Shown in pieces: positions 9,452-19,314 of a stretch of 64,000 nt of DNA. Below the pieces are notes generated by a model. That model worked only from the letters and a program-made list of their open reading frames with translations. It had not been told where the DNA came from and made no database searches. Numbering within the stretch: position 1 is the first letter of the stretch; each line of letters opens with the position of its first letter. The DNA is taken from positions 1-64,000 of the forward strand of contig CAWCKT010000002.1 of the NCBI GenBank assembly GCA_963796155.1, in the 5' to 3' direction. This stretch comes from AP-15 sp963796155 (GTDB taxonomy: Bacteria; Pseudomonadota; Alphaproteobacteria; ATCC43930; CGMCC-115725). The translations under genes and the position numbers were made by a program.

Positions 9452-10624
9452 ATGACCGAGGCGGAAGTCGGTGTCAGGGGAATTCGCCGGCCGGCGCGTG
9501 TGGCGCTCGCTTGGCGTATCTTGACGCACGATAAGGGGCGCACGGCGCTTGCGATCGCCGGCGTCTTTATGGCCATCTTGCTGATCTTTGTGGAACTCGG
9601 CTTCTTCTTCGCCGTCCCGCAGGGCGGCATGCTGCTCTACGACAACATGCGATTTGATTTGCTGATGTGCTCGAACCAGTACGAATACCAGGTGCAGCCC
9701 GGCGTATTTGCGCGAAGCCTACTCGATCGGGCGCGGGCCGCGCCCGAAGTTGCGCAGGCGACCGCGGTCTATTTCGGGTCGGCGAAATGGCGCAGCGGCG
9801 AGGACGGCAAGGCGCCTGACGTCTTTGTGATCGCATTCGATCCTCGGGCGCGCATCTTCGGCGTCGACGACGTCAATCGTCAGCTCGGTGTGCTCGAAGA
9901 ACCCGACACGCTGCTCGTCGATACCGGCACACGCCCGATGTTCGGTCCGCTGACCACCGGCCGTGTCGTGAAGATCGGTGACCACAACATGACGATCGGC
10001 GGGCATTATGTTCTTGGAACCGGCTTCATGGGTCTCGGGGTGATCCTGATCAGCGATCGTAATTTCGCTCGTCTGTTTCCCTACCGTAGCCTGGATCAGG
10101 TCAATCTGGGCCCGATCCAGCTAAAGCCGGGGGTCGACCCCGACCGGGCTGCGACGGAATTGCGCAAGGTGGCGGGTCCGGACATCCGGATCTTCACGCG
10201 CAGTGAGCTTGAGGCTCACGAAGCCGCCTACTGGACGACGCGAACCTCGGTGGGCCTGGTGTTTGGATCCGGCCTGATCATCTCGTTTATCGTCGGGATT
10301 ATGGTCGTCTACCAGACCCTGGCGACCCAGGTCAGCCGACAATTACCCCAATTCGCCACGTTGAAGGCGATCGGCTACCGGGACCGGTCTCTCGACGGGA
10401 CGGTGATCACGATGTCGTTGCTGATCGTTGTCGTCGGCTTTGTTCCAGCGCTCGCAGCGGCGCTGGGCATCTATTCGGTGATCCGAGATGAGACACTGCT
10501 TCCCGTCACGATGACCGGCGCGCGCCTCGCCGCCGTATTCGCCGCGATCCTCGTTATGGCGTCGATTTCAGCCCTGCTCTCGCTGAGCAGTCTGCGCCGT
10601 GCCGATCCCGCCGACCTATTCTGA
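9452..10624 (+). CDS. ABC transporter permease, DevC/FtsX-type, first subunit
   Basis: The protein has about 390 residues from the ATG of MTEAEVGV; an in-frame ATG at 9389 is possible but reads into non-conserved sequence. There is one N-terminal membrane helix (LAIAGVFMAILLIFVELGFFF), a large extracytoplasmic domain of roughly 200 residues, then three C-terminal helices (around IISFIVGIMVVYQTL, VITMSLLIVVVGFVPALAAALG and LAAVFAAILVMASISALL). This is the four-helix FtsX/MacB-type permease layout. The LPQFATLKAIGYRD cytoplasmic loop before the last helices is a hallmark of DevC-like permeases. It pairs with the next permease and ATPase gene (12-base gap) as an export complex. Confidence 0.85.
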   Translation: MTEAEVGVRGIRRPARVALAWRILTHDKGRTALAIAGVFMAILLIFVELGFFFAVPQGGMLLYDNMRFDLLMCSNQYEYQVQPGVFARSLLDRARAAPEVAQATAVYFGSAKWRSGEDGKAPDVFVIAFDPRARIFGVDDVNRQLGVLEEPDTLLVDTGTRPMFGPLTTGRVVKIGDHNMTIGGHYVLGTGFMGLGVILISDRNFARLFPYRSLDQVNLGPIQLKPGVDPDRAATELRKVAGPDIRIFTRSELEAHEAAYWTTRTSVGLVFGSGLIISFIVGIMVVYQTLATQVSRQLPQFATLKAIGYRDRSLDGTVITMSLLIVVVGFVPALAAALGIYSVIRDETLLPVTMTGARLAAVFAAILVMASISALLSLSSLRRADPADLF

Positions 10625-10636
10625 AGAGAGGTTGGG

Positions 10637-11827
10637 TTGTCGCCGCCCGCTGAGTTGCGCCTCGAACGCTTTTGGCCAGCAGCGGGCTTTGTCCCGCTCG
10701 CCTGGCGTAATCTGGTGGCGAACAAGCCGCGTCTGCTGCGGTCGAGCGGCGGGATCGGTTTTGCGGTGCTGCTGATGCTGATGCAGCTCGGCTTCGAGAG
10801 GGCCTTCTTCAATGCCTCGCTCGAGATCATTCGGCGGCTCGACGGCGATATCTTTCTGCAGAGTGCGAGCAAATACCGATTTGCCACGAGAGATCCGTTT
10901 CCCCGCGGCGAACTCGATGCTGCACGTGCTGTATCGGGGGTTGCGAGCGCCTGGCCGCTCTATGCGGATTGGTTTGACGTCTTCTGGAAGAACCCGTTCG
11001 ACGGCAAAAGCTTTCTTGTCCGGGTATTCGCCTTTGACCCCGACCAGCCGGTCCTGCTGCTCCCTGAGGTCGAGGGGAAGCTCGACGAGTTGAACAACCC
11101 GGATACCGTGGCGGTCGATCGGCACGCCCGTCGATTTCTCGGGATGGACCGTGCAGCTCCGCAATCCGAGCTGAATGGTGTGAAGGTGCGCATCGTTGGC
11201 AGTTTTGCTCTTGGTCCCGACTTCGAGAGTGACGGAACCGTGGTGATCGGCGATCGCACCTTCGCCCAGCTGCTGCCCGGCCCGCGCGGCGGTCCGCCCG
11301 GCGTCGAAGTCGGCGTCATCAAGCTGCGCGCAGGCAGCGACCCGGTCGCCGTGCGCCAGGCGATCCGCGCGGCGCTGCCGCCGCAGATCGCCGTCATGAC
11401 CAAGGGGCAGCTCCTCGAGTTGGAGCGTAAGTTTCAGGCGGATGTCTCTTCGGCGGGGCCGATCTTCGCGATGGGAACCGTGGTCGGCTTTGTCGTTGGC
11501 ATGCTGATCGCCTACCAGATCATCTATACTGACCTCGCCGAGCAATTACCCCAATATGCGACGATGAAGGCGATCGGATACCGCACCCGTTATCTCGTCC
11601 GCGTGGTGCTCGAGCAAGCCGCGTTGAGCGGGCTCGCCGGCTGGGTCCCTGCTTGGCTCTTGTCCCTTCTGCTCTACCGCGTCGTCGGAGAGGTGGCGCT
11701 TCTGCCAATGCGGATGACCTGGGACCTCACCCTGATCAGCTTGGTGCTAACCCTTTCCATGTGCCTGATTTCGGCCGTTCTCGCGGTTCGGCGCGTCATT
11801 GCGGCAGACCCGGCGGAGGTGTTCTGA
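10637..11827 (+). CDS. ABC transporter permease, DevC family, second subunit
   Basis: The protein has 396 residues. The TTG start is supported by AGAGAGG at 10625-10631 and by the family N-terminus (PLAWRNLVANKPRLLRSSGG). It has a four-helix FtsX-type layout with a large periplasmic domain between helices 1 and 2. The loop LPQYATMKAIGYRTRYL closely resembles the loop of the first permease. This copy is the closer match to cyanobacterial DevC, where DevBCA exports glycolipids. Its stop overlaps the ATPase start (TGATG at 11825-11829), showing tight translational coupling. No DevB-like membrane-fusion gene is present nearby. Confidence 0.87.
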   Translation: MSPPAELRLERFWPAAGFVPLAWRNLVANKPRLLRSSGGIGFAVLLMLMQLGFERAFFNASLEIIRRLDGDIFLQSASKYRFATRDPFPRGELDAARAVSGVASAWPLYADWFDVFWKNPFDGKSFLVRVFAFDPDQPVLLLPEVEGKLDELNNPDTVAVDRHARRFLGMDRAAPQSELNGVKVRIVGSFALGPDFESDGTVVIGDRTFAQLLPGPRGGPPGVEVGVIKLRAGSDPVAVRQAIRAALPPQIAVMTKGQLLELERKFQADVSSAGPIFAMGTVVGFVVGMLIAYQIIYTDLAEQLPQYATMKAIGYRTRYLVRVVLEQAALSGLAGWVPAWLLSLLLYRVVGEVALLPMRMTWDLTLISLVLTLSMCLISAVLAVRRVIAADPAEVF

Positions 11828-12963
11828 TGTGCGCGGCCGCGGTTACCGAACAGATATCGGCGCCCGATTTCCCGGCGCCGGCAGCGCCGCGGCCGGTCGT
11901 GCGGGTCGAGGATCTCAACCATTTCTACGGTCACGGGGAAGCGCGCAACCAGGTCCTGTTTGACAACGAGATCGAGATCGGGCCAGGGCAGTTCGTTGTG
12001 ATGACGGGTCCGTCGGGGGCCGGGAAGACAACCTTGCTGACCCTGGTCGGAGCCCTGCGCTCGGTGCAAGAGGGCAGGATCGAGGTGCTGGGCCATGATT
12101 TGTCGAAGCTCGGCCGCCGCGACCTGGTCGCGACGCGACGCCATGTGGGCTTCATCTTTCAGATGCACAATCTGTTCGACGCGCTGTCGGCCTACGAGAA
12201 CGTGATGATGGCGATGCAGCTCGGCGGCTGCTCACCGGCGGATATGCGGTCGCGCGGCACGGGGATCCTTGATCGCCTCGGGCTGGGAAACCGGATCGAC
12301 TACAAGCCGAGGTCGCTCTCCGGCGGCCAGCGTCAGCGCGTCGCCATCGCGCGGGCGCTCGTCAACAGCCCCAAGCTGGTCCTGGCCGACGAGCCGACCG
12401 CCGCGCTCGACAGGGATTCCGCACACGGCGTCGTCGATCTCCTAAAGGAGATGACAATCGAACACGATTCCACGGTCGTGATGGTCACCCACGACCACCG
12501 GATCATCGAGAAGGCCGATCGCCTCGTCCACATGGTCGACGGGCGGATCGCCTCCGACGTGGTGTTGCACGACGCGTTGAGGATCTGCGAATTTTTGAAG
12601 ACGGTGGACGCGTTCAAGGATCTGACGCCGCTCGAGCTGACCAATGTCGCCGAGAAGATGACAAAGCGCCAGTTCGTTGCCGGTGATGTCGTCATCCGCC
12701 AGGGCGAGGCCGGCGAGGAGTTCTACCTGATCTCCGACGGCACGGTCGAGGTGATGCGCGAAGGCCACGAGGTGGCGACATTGGGCGCTGGCGATTTCTT
12801 CGGCGAGGGGGCGTTGATCACCGGCGAGCCGCGCAACGCCACGGTGGTCGCCAACGACAATGTCGAAACCTACATGCTTGGTGAAGCGGACTTCCGTGCC
12901 GCGATCGAAGCGAGCAGAAGTTTTCGCGATCAGCTCTACCGGGTCTATTTCCTGCGGCACTGA
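11827..12963 (+). CDS. DevA-type ABC ATPase fused to a cyclic-nucleotide-binding domain
   Basis: The protein has 378 residues starting at the ATG that overlaps the upstream stop. Residues 24-245 are a MacB/DevA-type ATPase: Walker A GPSGAGKT at 61-68, signature LSGGQ at 164-168, Walker B LVLADEP at 184-190 and the switch histidine H222. Residues about 255-378 are a cyclic-nucleotide-binding fold (FKDLTPLELTNVAEKM, then GDVVIRQGEAGEEFYLI). The phosphate-binding cassette FGEGALITGEPRNAT retains the glutamate E327 and arginine R336 expected for real cAMP/cGMP binding. A cyclic nucleotide may therefore gate the exporter directly. This fusion is rare among exporters of this class. Confidence 0.92.
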   Translation: MCAAAVTEQISAPDFPAPAAPRPVVRVEDLNHFYGHGEARNQVLFDNEIEIGPGQFVVMTGPSGAGKTTLLTLVGALRSVQEGRIEVLGHDLSKLGRRDLVATRRHVGFIFQMHNLFDALSAYENVMMAMQLGGCSPADMRSRGTGILDRLGLGNRIDYKPRSLSGGQRQRVAIARALVNSPKLVLADEPTAALDRDSAHGVVDLLKEMTIEHDSTVVMVTHDHRIIEKADRLVHMVDGRIASDVVLHDALRICEFLKTVDAFKDLTPLELTNVAEKMTKRQFVAGDVVIRQGEAGEEFYLISDGTVEVMREGHEVATLGAGDFFGEGALITGEPRNATVVANDNVETYMLGEADFRAAIEASRSFRDQLYRVYFLRH

Positions 12964-12972
12964 CGGGTGTTT

Positions 12973-13824
12973 TCAGAGCCCGACCAGGCGCGCGCTTTCC
13001 TCCCACAGGCGGCGCGCAACGCCGCTGTCGAGAGCTGTAGGATCGGGACGAGCCAGCGCGTTGCCGATGACGTAGCCGCCGTGGAACGGCGCAGGGTCAG
13101 GGACCGTCGCAAGAAAAAGCGATGTCTCGGCGCCCTTCTCAGGGCTCCTCATAAATGGTTTCGCCAACCGCCAGACCAACTCGGTCATCCCTCCACGCTG
13201 TCCGATCCCGGTCGCGACGAGGCCCGGGTGGAGACAGGTCGCGACGACGCCCGAACCTTCGAGCCGAGCCGCCAGCTCGCGCGTGAAGAGGATGTTGCAG
13301 AGCTTCGAGCGTCCATAGGCCTTGAGCGGGCCCCAATCGTGCGGTCGAGCGAGTTCGGCGACGTCGAGGCGGTGACCGCGATGCGCTTCCGAGGCGACGG
13401 TGACGATCCGCGCCGGAGCCGAAGCCCTGAGGCGATCGAGTAACAAATTCGTCAACAGAAATGGGGCAAGATGGTTGACTGCGAAGGTCAGCTCGAACCC
13501 ATCGGCCGACAGCCGGTATTTCGGCGACACCAATCCGGCGTTGTTGACCAACAGATCAAGCCGGTCATTGGCGGAAAGGAACTCGTTGGCCAAGCCGCGT
13601 ACCGCAGCAAGGCTGGAAAAATCGCCAAGCGCAGCGGCGACTCGATCAGATTTGGTTCGCTCTGCCACGAACCGGCGCGCCGCCTCGGTCCGCGCGCGGT
13701 CGCGACCCGCCATGACGACCCGCATCCCGGTGCGGGCGAGGCCGAGTGCGGTATGGAGCCCGATTCCGGAGCTCGCTCCGGTGACGATCGCGATAGGCTG
13801 GGATCCGGGGAGATGGCTCGACAT
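12973..13824 (-). CDS. Short-chain dehydrogenase/reductase (retinol dehydrogenase-like)
   Basis: The protein has about 283 residues from ATG (MSSHLPGSQ); a GTG nine codons upstream is an alternative, and neither has a strong ribosome site. Classical SDR marks are present: cofactor loop TGASSGIG, NNAG, the active-site serine in VTVASEAH, and YGRSK with the catalytic Tyr and Lys. An arginine-bearing AGRDRAR stretch after beta-2 suggests NADP(H) preference. The set resembles the retinol-dehydrogenase-like subgroup, but the substrate cannot be read from sequence. It is in tail-to-tail contact with the ABC ATPase gene and 39 bases downstream of nudC. Confidence 0.85.
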   Translation of the reverse strand: MSSHLPGSQPIAIVTGASSGIGLHTALGLARTGMRVVMAGRDRARTEAARRFVAERTKSDRVAAALGDFSSLAAVRGLANEFLSANDRLDLLVNNAGLVSPKYRLSADGFELTFAVNHLAPFLLTNLLLDRLRASAPARIVTVASEAHRGHRLDVAELARPHDWGPLKAYGRSKLCNILFTRELAARLEGSGVVATCLHPGLVATGIGQRGGMTELVWRLAKPFMRSPEKGAETSLFLATVPDPAPFHGGYVIGNALARPDPTALDSGVARRLWEESARLVGL

Positions 13825-13863
13825 TTGCGATCCGGTCGAGCGCAAGCTCACCCGCGGGTAAGA

Positions 13864-14796
13864 TTAGACGCTGTCGATGCCGGTCGCCCAGCGGCGGCAG
13901 ATCTGGTGCGCGATCGCGACCGGCCCGGGTAGCGATGGCGCTGTCGATGCAGGATCCGGGTCGCCGGCCGCAGCGCGGGCAACCATGTCGCGGATCTCGT
14001 CGCGGTCGAACCAGCGGGCATCGACGAGTTCCTCGGTATCGACGGTGATCTCCTCGGTCAGCGCCTCGGTCAGGAACCCCATCATCAAGGTCGATGGGAA
14101 GGGCCAGGGCTGCGAGGCGAGGTAGCGGACACGGCCGCAGCGGATGCCGGACTCCTCGCGGACCTCGCGGCGCACCGCGTCCTCCAACGTCTCGCCCGGC
14201 TCCATAAAGCCGGCGAGGCACGAGAAGCGGGCGCCGGGACGGCGGCGTCCACGGCCGAGCAGCGCGCGCTCGCCTCTGACCGCGAGCATGATGACGACCG
14301 GGTCGACGCGGGGAAAGTGATGCGCCTTGCAGTTCGGGCAACGCCGCGTCCAGCCGCCGGCCGCTACGTTGCTCGGTGTTCCGCATTGCGCGCAGAAGCG
14401 ATGCCGCGCGTGCCAATCGACAAGCGAGCGCGCCTCGGCGAGGATCGCCGCCTCGCCGCCGGCGATCAGCGGAGCCAAGGAGCGCACATCGATGTTCTCG
14501 CTCGCCGGGTCGGGCAGCGGGTCGGCGCCCGTCGCATCGAGCGCAAAATAAGCGCGGTCCTGGGCGATGCCGAGCAGGACGAGCGTTCCCCCGGCCTCGA
14601 TCTGCGCCCGCCACGGCCCGACCGGCTGCCAGTCGAGCGCCATTTCGCCGCTGTTGCGGATCGGCGGCTTCAGATCGCGCAGCGGGATCAGCCGCGTCGC
14701 GGGCTCGTCGAGCAGGGAGTCGATCCAGCCGGCGTCGCGCCGGCGCTCGCTGACGCGGTCGAGCGGGTTACCCGCAAAGCAGTAGATTTCTTCCAT
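13864..14796 (-). CDS. nudC: NADH pyrophosphatase / NAD-cap hydrolase NudC
   Basis: The protein has 310 residues. The zinc ribbon is complete with C135, C138, C153 and C156 (CAQC and CPNC). The Nudix box runs from about 196 to 218 (GFMEPGE, then REVREESGI) with all metal-binding glutamates. The downstream SQPWPFPST motif is specific to NudC. The enzyme hydrolyses NADH to NMNH and AMP and removes NAD caps from RNA. The upstream side is an 800-base non-coding gap, so it likely has its own promoter and may share a transcript with the SDR downstream. Confidence 0.95.
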   Translation of the reverse strand: MEEIYCFAGNPLDRVSERRRDAGWIDSLLDEPATRLIPLRDLKPPIRNSGEMALDWQPVGPWRAQIEAGGTLVLLGIAQDRAYFALDATGADPLPDPASENIDVRSLAPLIAGGEAAILAEARSLVDWHARHRFCAQCGTPSNVAAGGWTRRCPNCKAHHFPRVDPVVIMLAVRGERALLGRGRRRPGARFSCLAGFMEPGETLEDAVRREVREESGIRCGRVRYLASQPWPFPSTLMMGFLTEALTEEITVDTEELVDARWFDRDEIRDMVARAAAGDPDPASTAPSLPGPVAIAHQICRRWATGIDSV

Positions 14797-15398
14797 CCCG
14801 GCAACATATCCCCCGGGTAAGGGTCGGAGTCAAACCCCGCCGACGACCGCCCTCGGGCTCCCGTCCCACCTACTTTCGCTGTTTCTGCTGTTTTTACAGG
14901 AAATCAACAGCGGCGGGCGGCTCCTTCGCCGCAGGAATCCTCGACTTCCGGTGGCGCAGCGAACGAAAAAACAGCGAGATAGAAGCCCTGTCGGGCTGTA
15001 GCCCATCTGCTCGTTGACGAAAGTGCAAAGATTCTGGGTTGCATGGTTGCGCGTGATGGCGAGTGTTCACAAAACGATCGTTGCTATTTGTCAGATATTT
15101 CTAGAATAGCATTATTTTACAAATATGTCAATCAATAAATGCTGTTTGCCCCCATCCGCGCCTGGGTGCGGGGCTCTACTCTTGGCTCATCCTTTAGTGG
15201 TGAGCATCAGACGGATGGTGCCCTCCGGCTCAGAGGGTCATAGGTCCCTTCTCGACCCACCGCAGACCTTCATCACCACGCCAGCGGCTGATCGGGTCGG
15301 GTGTGAAGCGGAGGTTCGGACCGGACTTCTACACGTAGGAGCCCATCGTAGTCACGATGGTGCAGAGCCTCCCATGAAAATCGTTTCCCGACCCGCCT
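14797..15398. other. Non-coding gap with AT-rich patch and motif debris
   Basis: No credible gene is seen. At 14878-14912 a short inverted repeat (CGCTGTT ... AACAGCG) surrounds a CTGCTGTTTTTACAGGAAA stretch. This looks like decayed intergenic repeat material rather than coding sequence. Positions 15060-15140 are clearly AT-rich compared with the neighbourhood. Small ORFs on both strands have no ribosome sites and no recognisable similarity. The gap probably contains the promoter of nudC, but no convincing -35/-10 pair was found. Confidence 0.5.
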
Positions 15399-15427
15399 CG
15401 TCACGCCAGCGAAGGCCGGTGTCCACG
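15399..15427 (+). repeat. Degenerate REP-like element
   Basis: This stretch begins CGTCACGCCAGCGAAGGCCG and ends near TGTCCACGG. It resembles the half-palindromic intergenic element found as better copies at 15501-15525 and 15575-15599, with several changes. It is called by resemblance only. Confidence 0.4.
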
Positions 15428-15500
15428 GCAGACGGAGATCCCGGCCTAGTCTAGAAGGGTGTAATCCAATTACGAAATCTGGCGCTCTCATTCTCACATC

Positions 15501-15600
15501 CGTCGTTCCCGCGAAAGCGGGAACCGAGGGATTTCAGTCGCTTGCTCCCCTGTTCAAGCCGGGGGCAGGCTCTGGGTCCCCGCTTTCGCGGGGACGACGA
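15501..15600. repeat. Inverted pair of REP-like palindromic elements
   Basis: Two copies face each other. The left copy (15501-15525) contains GTTCCCGCGAAAGCGGGAAC, a near-perfect hairpin. The right copy (15575-15599) contains GTCCCCGCTTTCGCGGGGAC in the opposite sense, followed by GACG. The two arms match when reverse-complemented except for the compensated base pair at the hairpin base. This is the arrangement of a BIME/REPIN-type element. A related element lies at 51715-51788. No RAYT transposase gene is visible in the window. Confidence 0.65.
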
Positions 15601-15698
15601 ACTGGCCTGTCCGCCGGATTTCCTGACATGGTGGTGCGTCCCGCGGGCGCCGGGTAACTCCGTGGAATATGCCCGTCGAGCCGCTGATTGGTGATTAC

Positions 15699-18600
15699 TC
15701 ACCCCGCTGCGGCAATCGCAAACTCAGTCAACTCGTCGAGCAAGGCCTTGGCCTCTTTCAGATCGGCGGTGTCGAAGCCTTCGGTGAACCAGCCGTAGAC
15801 CGGGGCGAGAAGATCGCGGGCCTGCTGCCGTTCGCCGTGATCGCGCCACAGCCGGGCCAGGCTCGTCGCCGCGCGCAATTCCCAGGACTTTGCCTCCTGC
15901 GCGCGGGCAATGGCGATGGCTCGCTCGAAATGCGCCTGCGCTTTCGCCGCGTCGGGCTCCGGTGACATCAGCGCGATTTCGCCGGCGGTTCGGTGGATCT
16001 CGGCCTCGGACCACTTTTCCTTGGTTGTTTCCGCCGCTGTCATCGCCTCGCCGATGCAGCGCCAAGCCGCCTCGAATTGCCCGAGTTCCGCATGGGCGCG
16101 GGCCAAGTGCAGCAAATAGAATGGCATCCAAACTGTCGCTCCCGTTGTCCGCATGGCGGCCATCCCGGAGATCAGCATTTCGGTCGCGTCCAAAGTCCTG
16201 CCGGTCAAGGCCAGTACGCAACCTTGGTTCACCATTCCGAACGCCTTCCAAAACAGCGAACCTTTTTCTTCGGCCAGAGCAACAAGCTCTTGGGCTTGCG
16301 CGGCTGCCGCGGCGCGATTACCGCAGAGGGTATACGGCGCCGCTAGAACGCATAAAGCGGTCATCAGCCAGGTGGCTTGACCTATTTCCCGCGCATTCCT
16401 GAGCGCGTCGTCGGCGTCTTTGAGCGCGGCCTCGGGATAGCCAAGCAACCACAGAGCCAACGACCGGAAGACTAAGATATGGACCGCAATGTCTAGGCCA
16501 AATCGCGTTGCCAGCGGACGATGCTCGGCAGGGTCGTAAAGGGCGATCGCCTGATCCAAGTGCCCCCGGCCTTCCGCGATGTCCCCCGTAAACAGCAAGA
16601 AAGTTCCCATCATGTGATGCCCAACCATGAGCGGGACTGTCGCCCTTTGCTTCTCCGCGAGCGCCAGGAGCTGCGCCGCGAGATCGCGATAGACATCGCC
16701 ATTGAATGCCACATGGTTCGCGCTGCAGAAGGCGTAGAGGACCAAGAACAGTAGCAGCGGGAGGCTCTCCCAGCGCTTCCGCTTGCTCGATCAGTAAACG
16801 TGCCTGCTCCTCAGCCGCCTTGGTTTCCGTGGCGGCGTGGCCTTTGACGTGCATGAGTGGGGTGATGAGCGCGACCTGAAGCTTGATCTGCTCGCGACGC
16901 AATGCTGGCGTGCCGGGCAGGGTCGCGAGCTGATCGAGGGCATGGGCGAACTGGGCCGCGGCTTCGACCAGCGCCGAGCGCGCCTGTGACCGCTCACCCG
17001 CCTTGCCCCACAAACCCGCGGCCTTCTCGATCAGCCCAGCCTCGGTGCAGTGATGCGCCAGGATCTCGGGCCGGCTCTCGGCAGTCTCGGCGAATTCTGT
17101 TTCAAGGGATTCGGCGATACGGGCGTGGAGCGCGCGTCGCGGCTCGCGCAGCAGCGTGCCATAGGCCGCGTCCTGCACCAGGGCATGCTTGAACAGGTAG
17201 CTCGCCTGCGGCGGGAAGCCCTGCCGGAACAGCAAGCCTGCCTGCAAGAGACGGTCGAGCGCCGATCCCAGCTCCGCCGCGGGCTTGCGTGCTACCGAAG
17301 CCAGCAGGGCATGCGAGAACTCCCGCCCGATCGCCGACCCGATCTGCGCTACCTCCCTGGCCGGGCCGAGCCGGTCGAGCCTCGCCATCAGAGATGCGTG
17401 CAAACTCGCCGGGACCGCCAAGACCGGAGACGGAACCGCTGCAACCGTGCGCCGGGCCGTGCCCTCGCTCTTCGCCTCCAGCACCGCCTTCGTCATCTCC
17501 TCGACGAAGAGCGGAATGCCATCGGTGCGCTCGACGATCTCCGCCAGCACATCCGCCGGCAGCGCCTTGTTCCCGACCAGACCCGCGACGATTGCGGCCG
17601 CTTCACGCTCCCCAAGCCGGTTGAGCGTAAGGCTCGTCACATCCGGCTGTCCCACCCACGGCGCGTTGAACTCGGGGCGGAACGTCACGATCAGCAGCGC
17701 CGGAAGTGTTTTAATCCGGTCGACGATCCGGCCGAGCACTTCCAGGCTCGTGGGGTCGATCCAGTGCACGTCCTCGAAGATCATCAGCACCGGTTCCCGG
17801 CGTGCCAACCCTGCGAGTTGCGACATTAGCGCTTCCAGCGTTCTCTGCCGGCGCTGTTCCGGGGTCAGATCGAGCGCGGGATAGCGTCCATCATTCGGCA
17901 GCGACAGCATCTCGGCAAAGAGTGCGGCATCCTCGGGCGAGGTCGAGGTGTGGGCGAGCACCGCATCGAGCTTGTCGAGCTTCGCCTGCGGTTTGTCGTC
18001 GTAGGCCAGTCCGGCGGCGCGTTCGATCTGGCCGATGATCGGGTGGAACGCGCTGTCCATGCGCTGCGGCGAGCAGAAATAGCGCAAGCGCGTGTGCGGT
18101 TCGGCGGCGAGGCGTTCCAGGAGTTCCGCCGTGAGCCGCGATTTCCCGATACCTGCCTCACCGGAGAGCAGCACCACCTGGCCTTCACCCGTCTTTGCCC
18201 GGGACCAGCGCCGAAGCAGCAATTCGGATTCTTCGTCCCGCCCGACGAGGGCGGTCAGGCCGGTCGGGTGCAGGGCGTCAAAGCGGCTCCCGACGGAACG
18301 CGCCCGCAGTGCCGCCCAGGCCCGCGCCGGCCCGGCGATGCCCTTGAGGTCCCTGGCCCCGAGGTCCTGCAGCTCGAAGAGATTGCCGAGCAGCCGTCGC
18401 GTGCTGTCGGCGATGACGACGGCACCAGGCTCGGCGAGAGCCTGCAGACGCGCCGCGAGGTTTGGCGTCTCGCCGACGACTGCCTGCTCCTGTGCGGCAC
18501 CCGCGCCGATCAGGTCGCCGACCACGACAAGCCCGGTGGCGATGCCGACCCGCACCTGCAACGGAACGCCGTGGGCCTTCAGCCCACGGGCTTGTCCCGT

Positions 18601-19125
18601 GGGGGCAGTCGTGAGCTGCCGCACCGCCTCGACCAGGGCAAGCCCGGCCTGCGCAGCGTGCTCGGCGTCATGCTCGTGGGCCAGCGGGTAGCCGAAATAG
18701 GCCAGCACCCCGTCGCCCATGTACTTGGCGACGAACCCGCCGGCCTCGCCGATGAAATCGGCGCAACACCGGTGATAGGCGCCGATGACCTCGCGCAAAT
18801 CCTCGGGATCGAGCCGCGCCGAGAGTGCCGTCGAGCCGACCAGATCGCAAAACATCACCGTCAGCTGCCGCCGCTCGGCCTCGGCCCCCACCCTCTCCTC
18901 CCCGGCAAGCGGGGGAGGGTTAAGGAGGGGGGCGGCGGGCGGCTCCGCCCCCAGGGCGGCGATCGCGGCCAGCAGCTTGCGGCGATGGCCGACCGAGGTT
19001 ACGCCGATGCTGATCAGGTCGTCGGCCGTCAGCTCCGGCAGCACTTCGCCATCGACATCGTTGTCGCGGAATGCCGGCGCGTATTGTTCGAGCCCCAACC
19101 CGCGTAGCCACGCCACTACGTCCAT
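15699..19125 (-). pseudogene. SAM-domain / class III adenylate cyclase / AAA ATPase / TPR protein, split by one frameshift
   Basis: Two overlapping frames (19125-16318 and 16745-15699) make one protein of about 1,130 residues. Order: SAM domain 1-58; class III cyclase about 85-260 with both metal aspartates (D94 in FCDLVGST, D138 in KYMGDG) and the NLAARLQ segment; STAND-type ATPase with GEAGIGKS; then a long TPR-like helical region. At 16757-16763 one extra base in a CCC run changes frame just after GEP. Removing it gives PPLLLFLVLYAFC, which continues smoothly into the second frame. The first frame runs on about 145 wrong codons before stopping, so a protein with intact cyclase and ATPase but no TPR tail could still be made. 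It would be a cytosolic cyclic-nucleotide producer responding to an unknown signal. Confidence 0.8.
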
Positions 19126-19314
19126 GCGGTGATCCTCGGCTCCGAGGAGTGGCAGCCCCTCATGGATGACGATAGACCTCTGCCCTTTGAGCTACCAGCG
19201 GCAGCGCTGAAATAGGCGCGGTGTCGGGTGTCCTCGTCGGCGTCCGCGCGAGTTCGCCGTGACCCGTGGTGAGACAGCTACATAATTCCGCCGCGGTCAA
19301 ATATCCGCGCGGGA

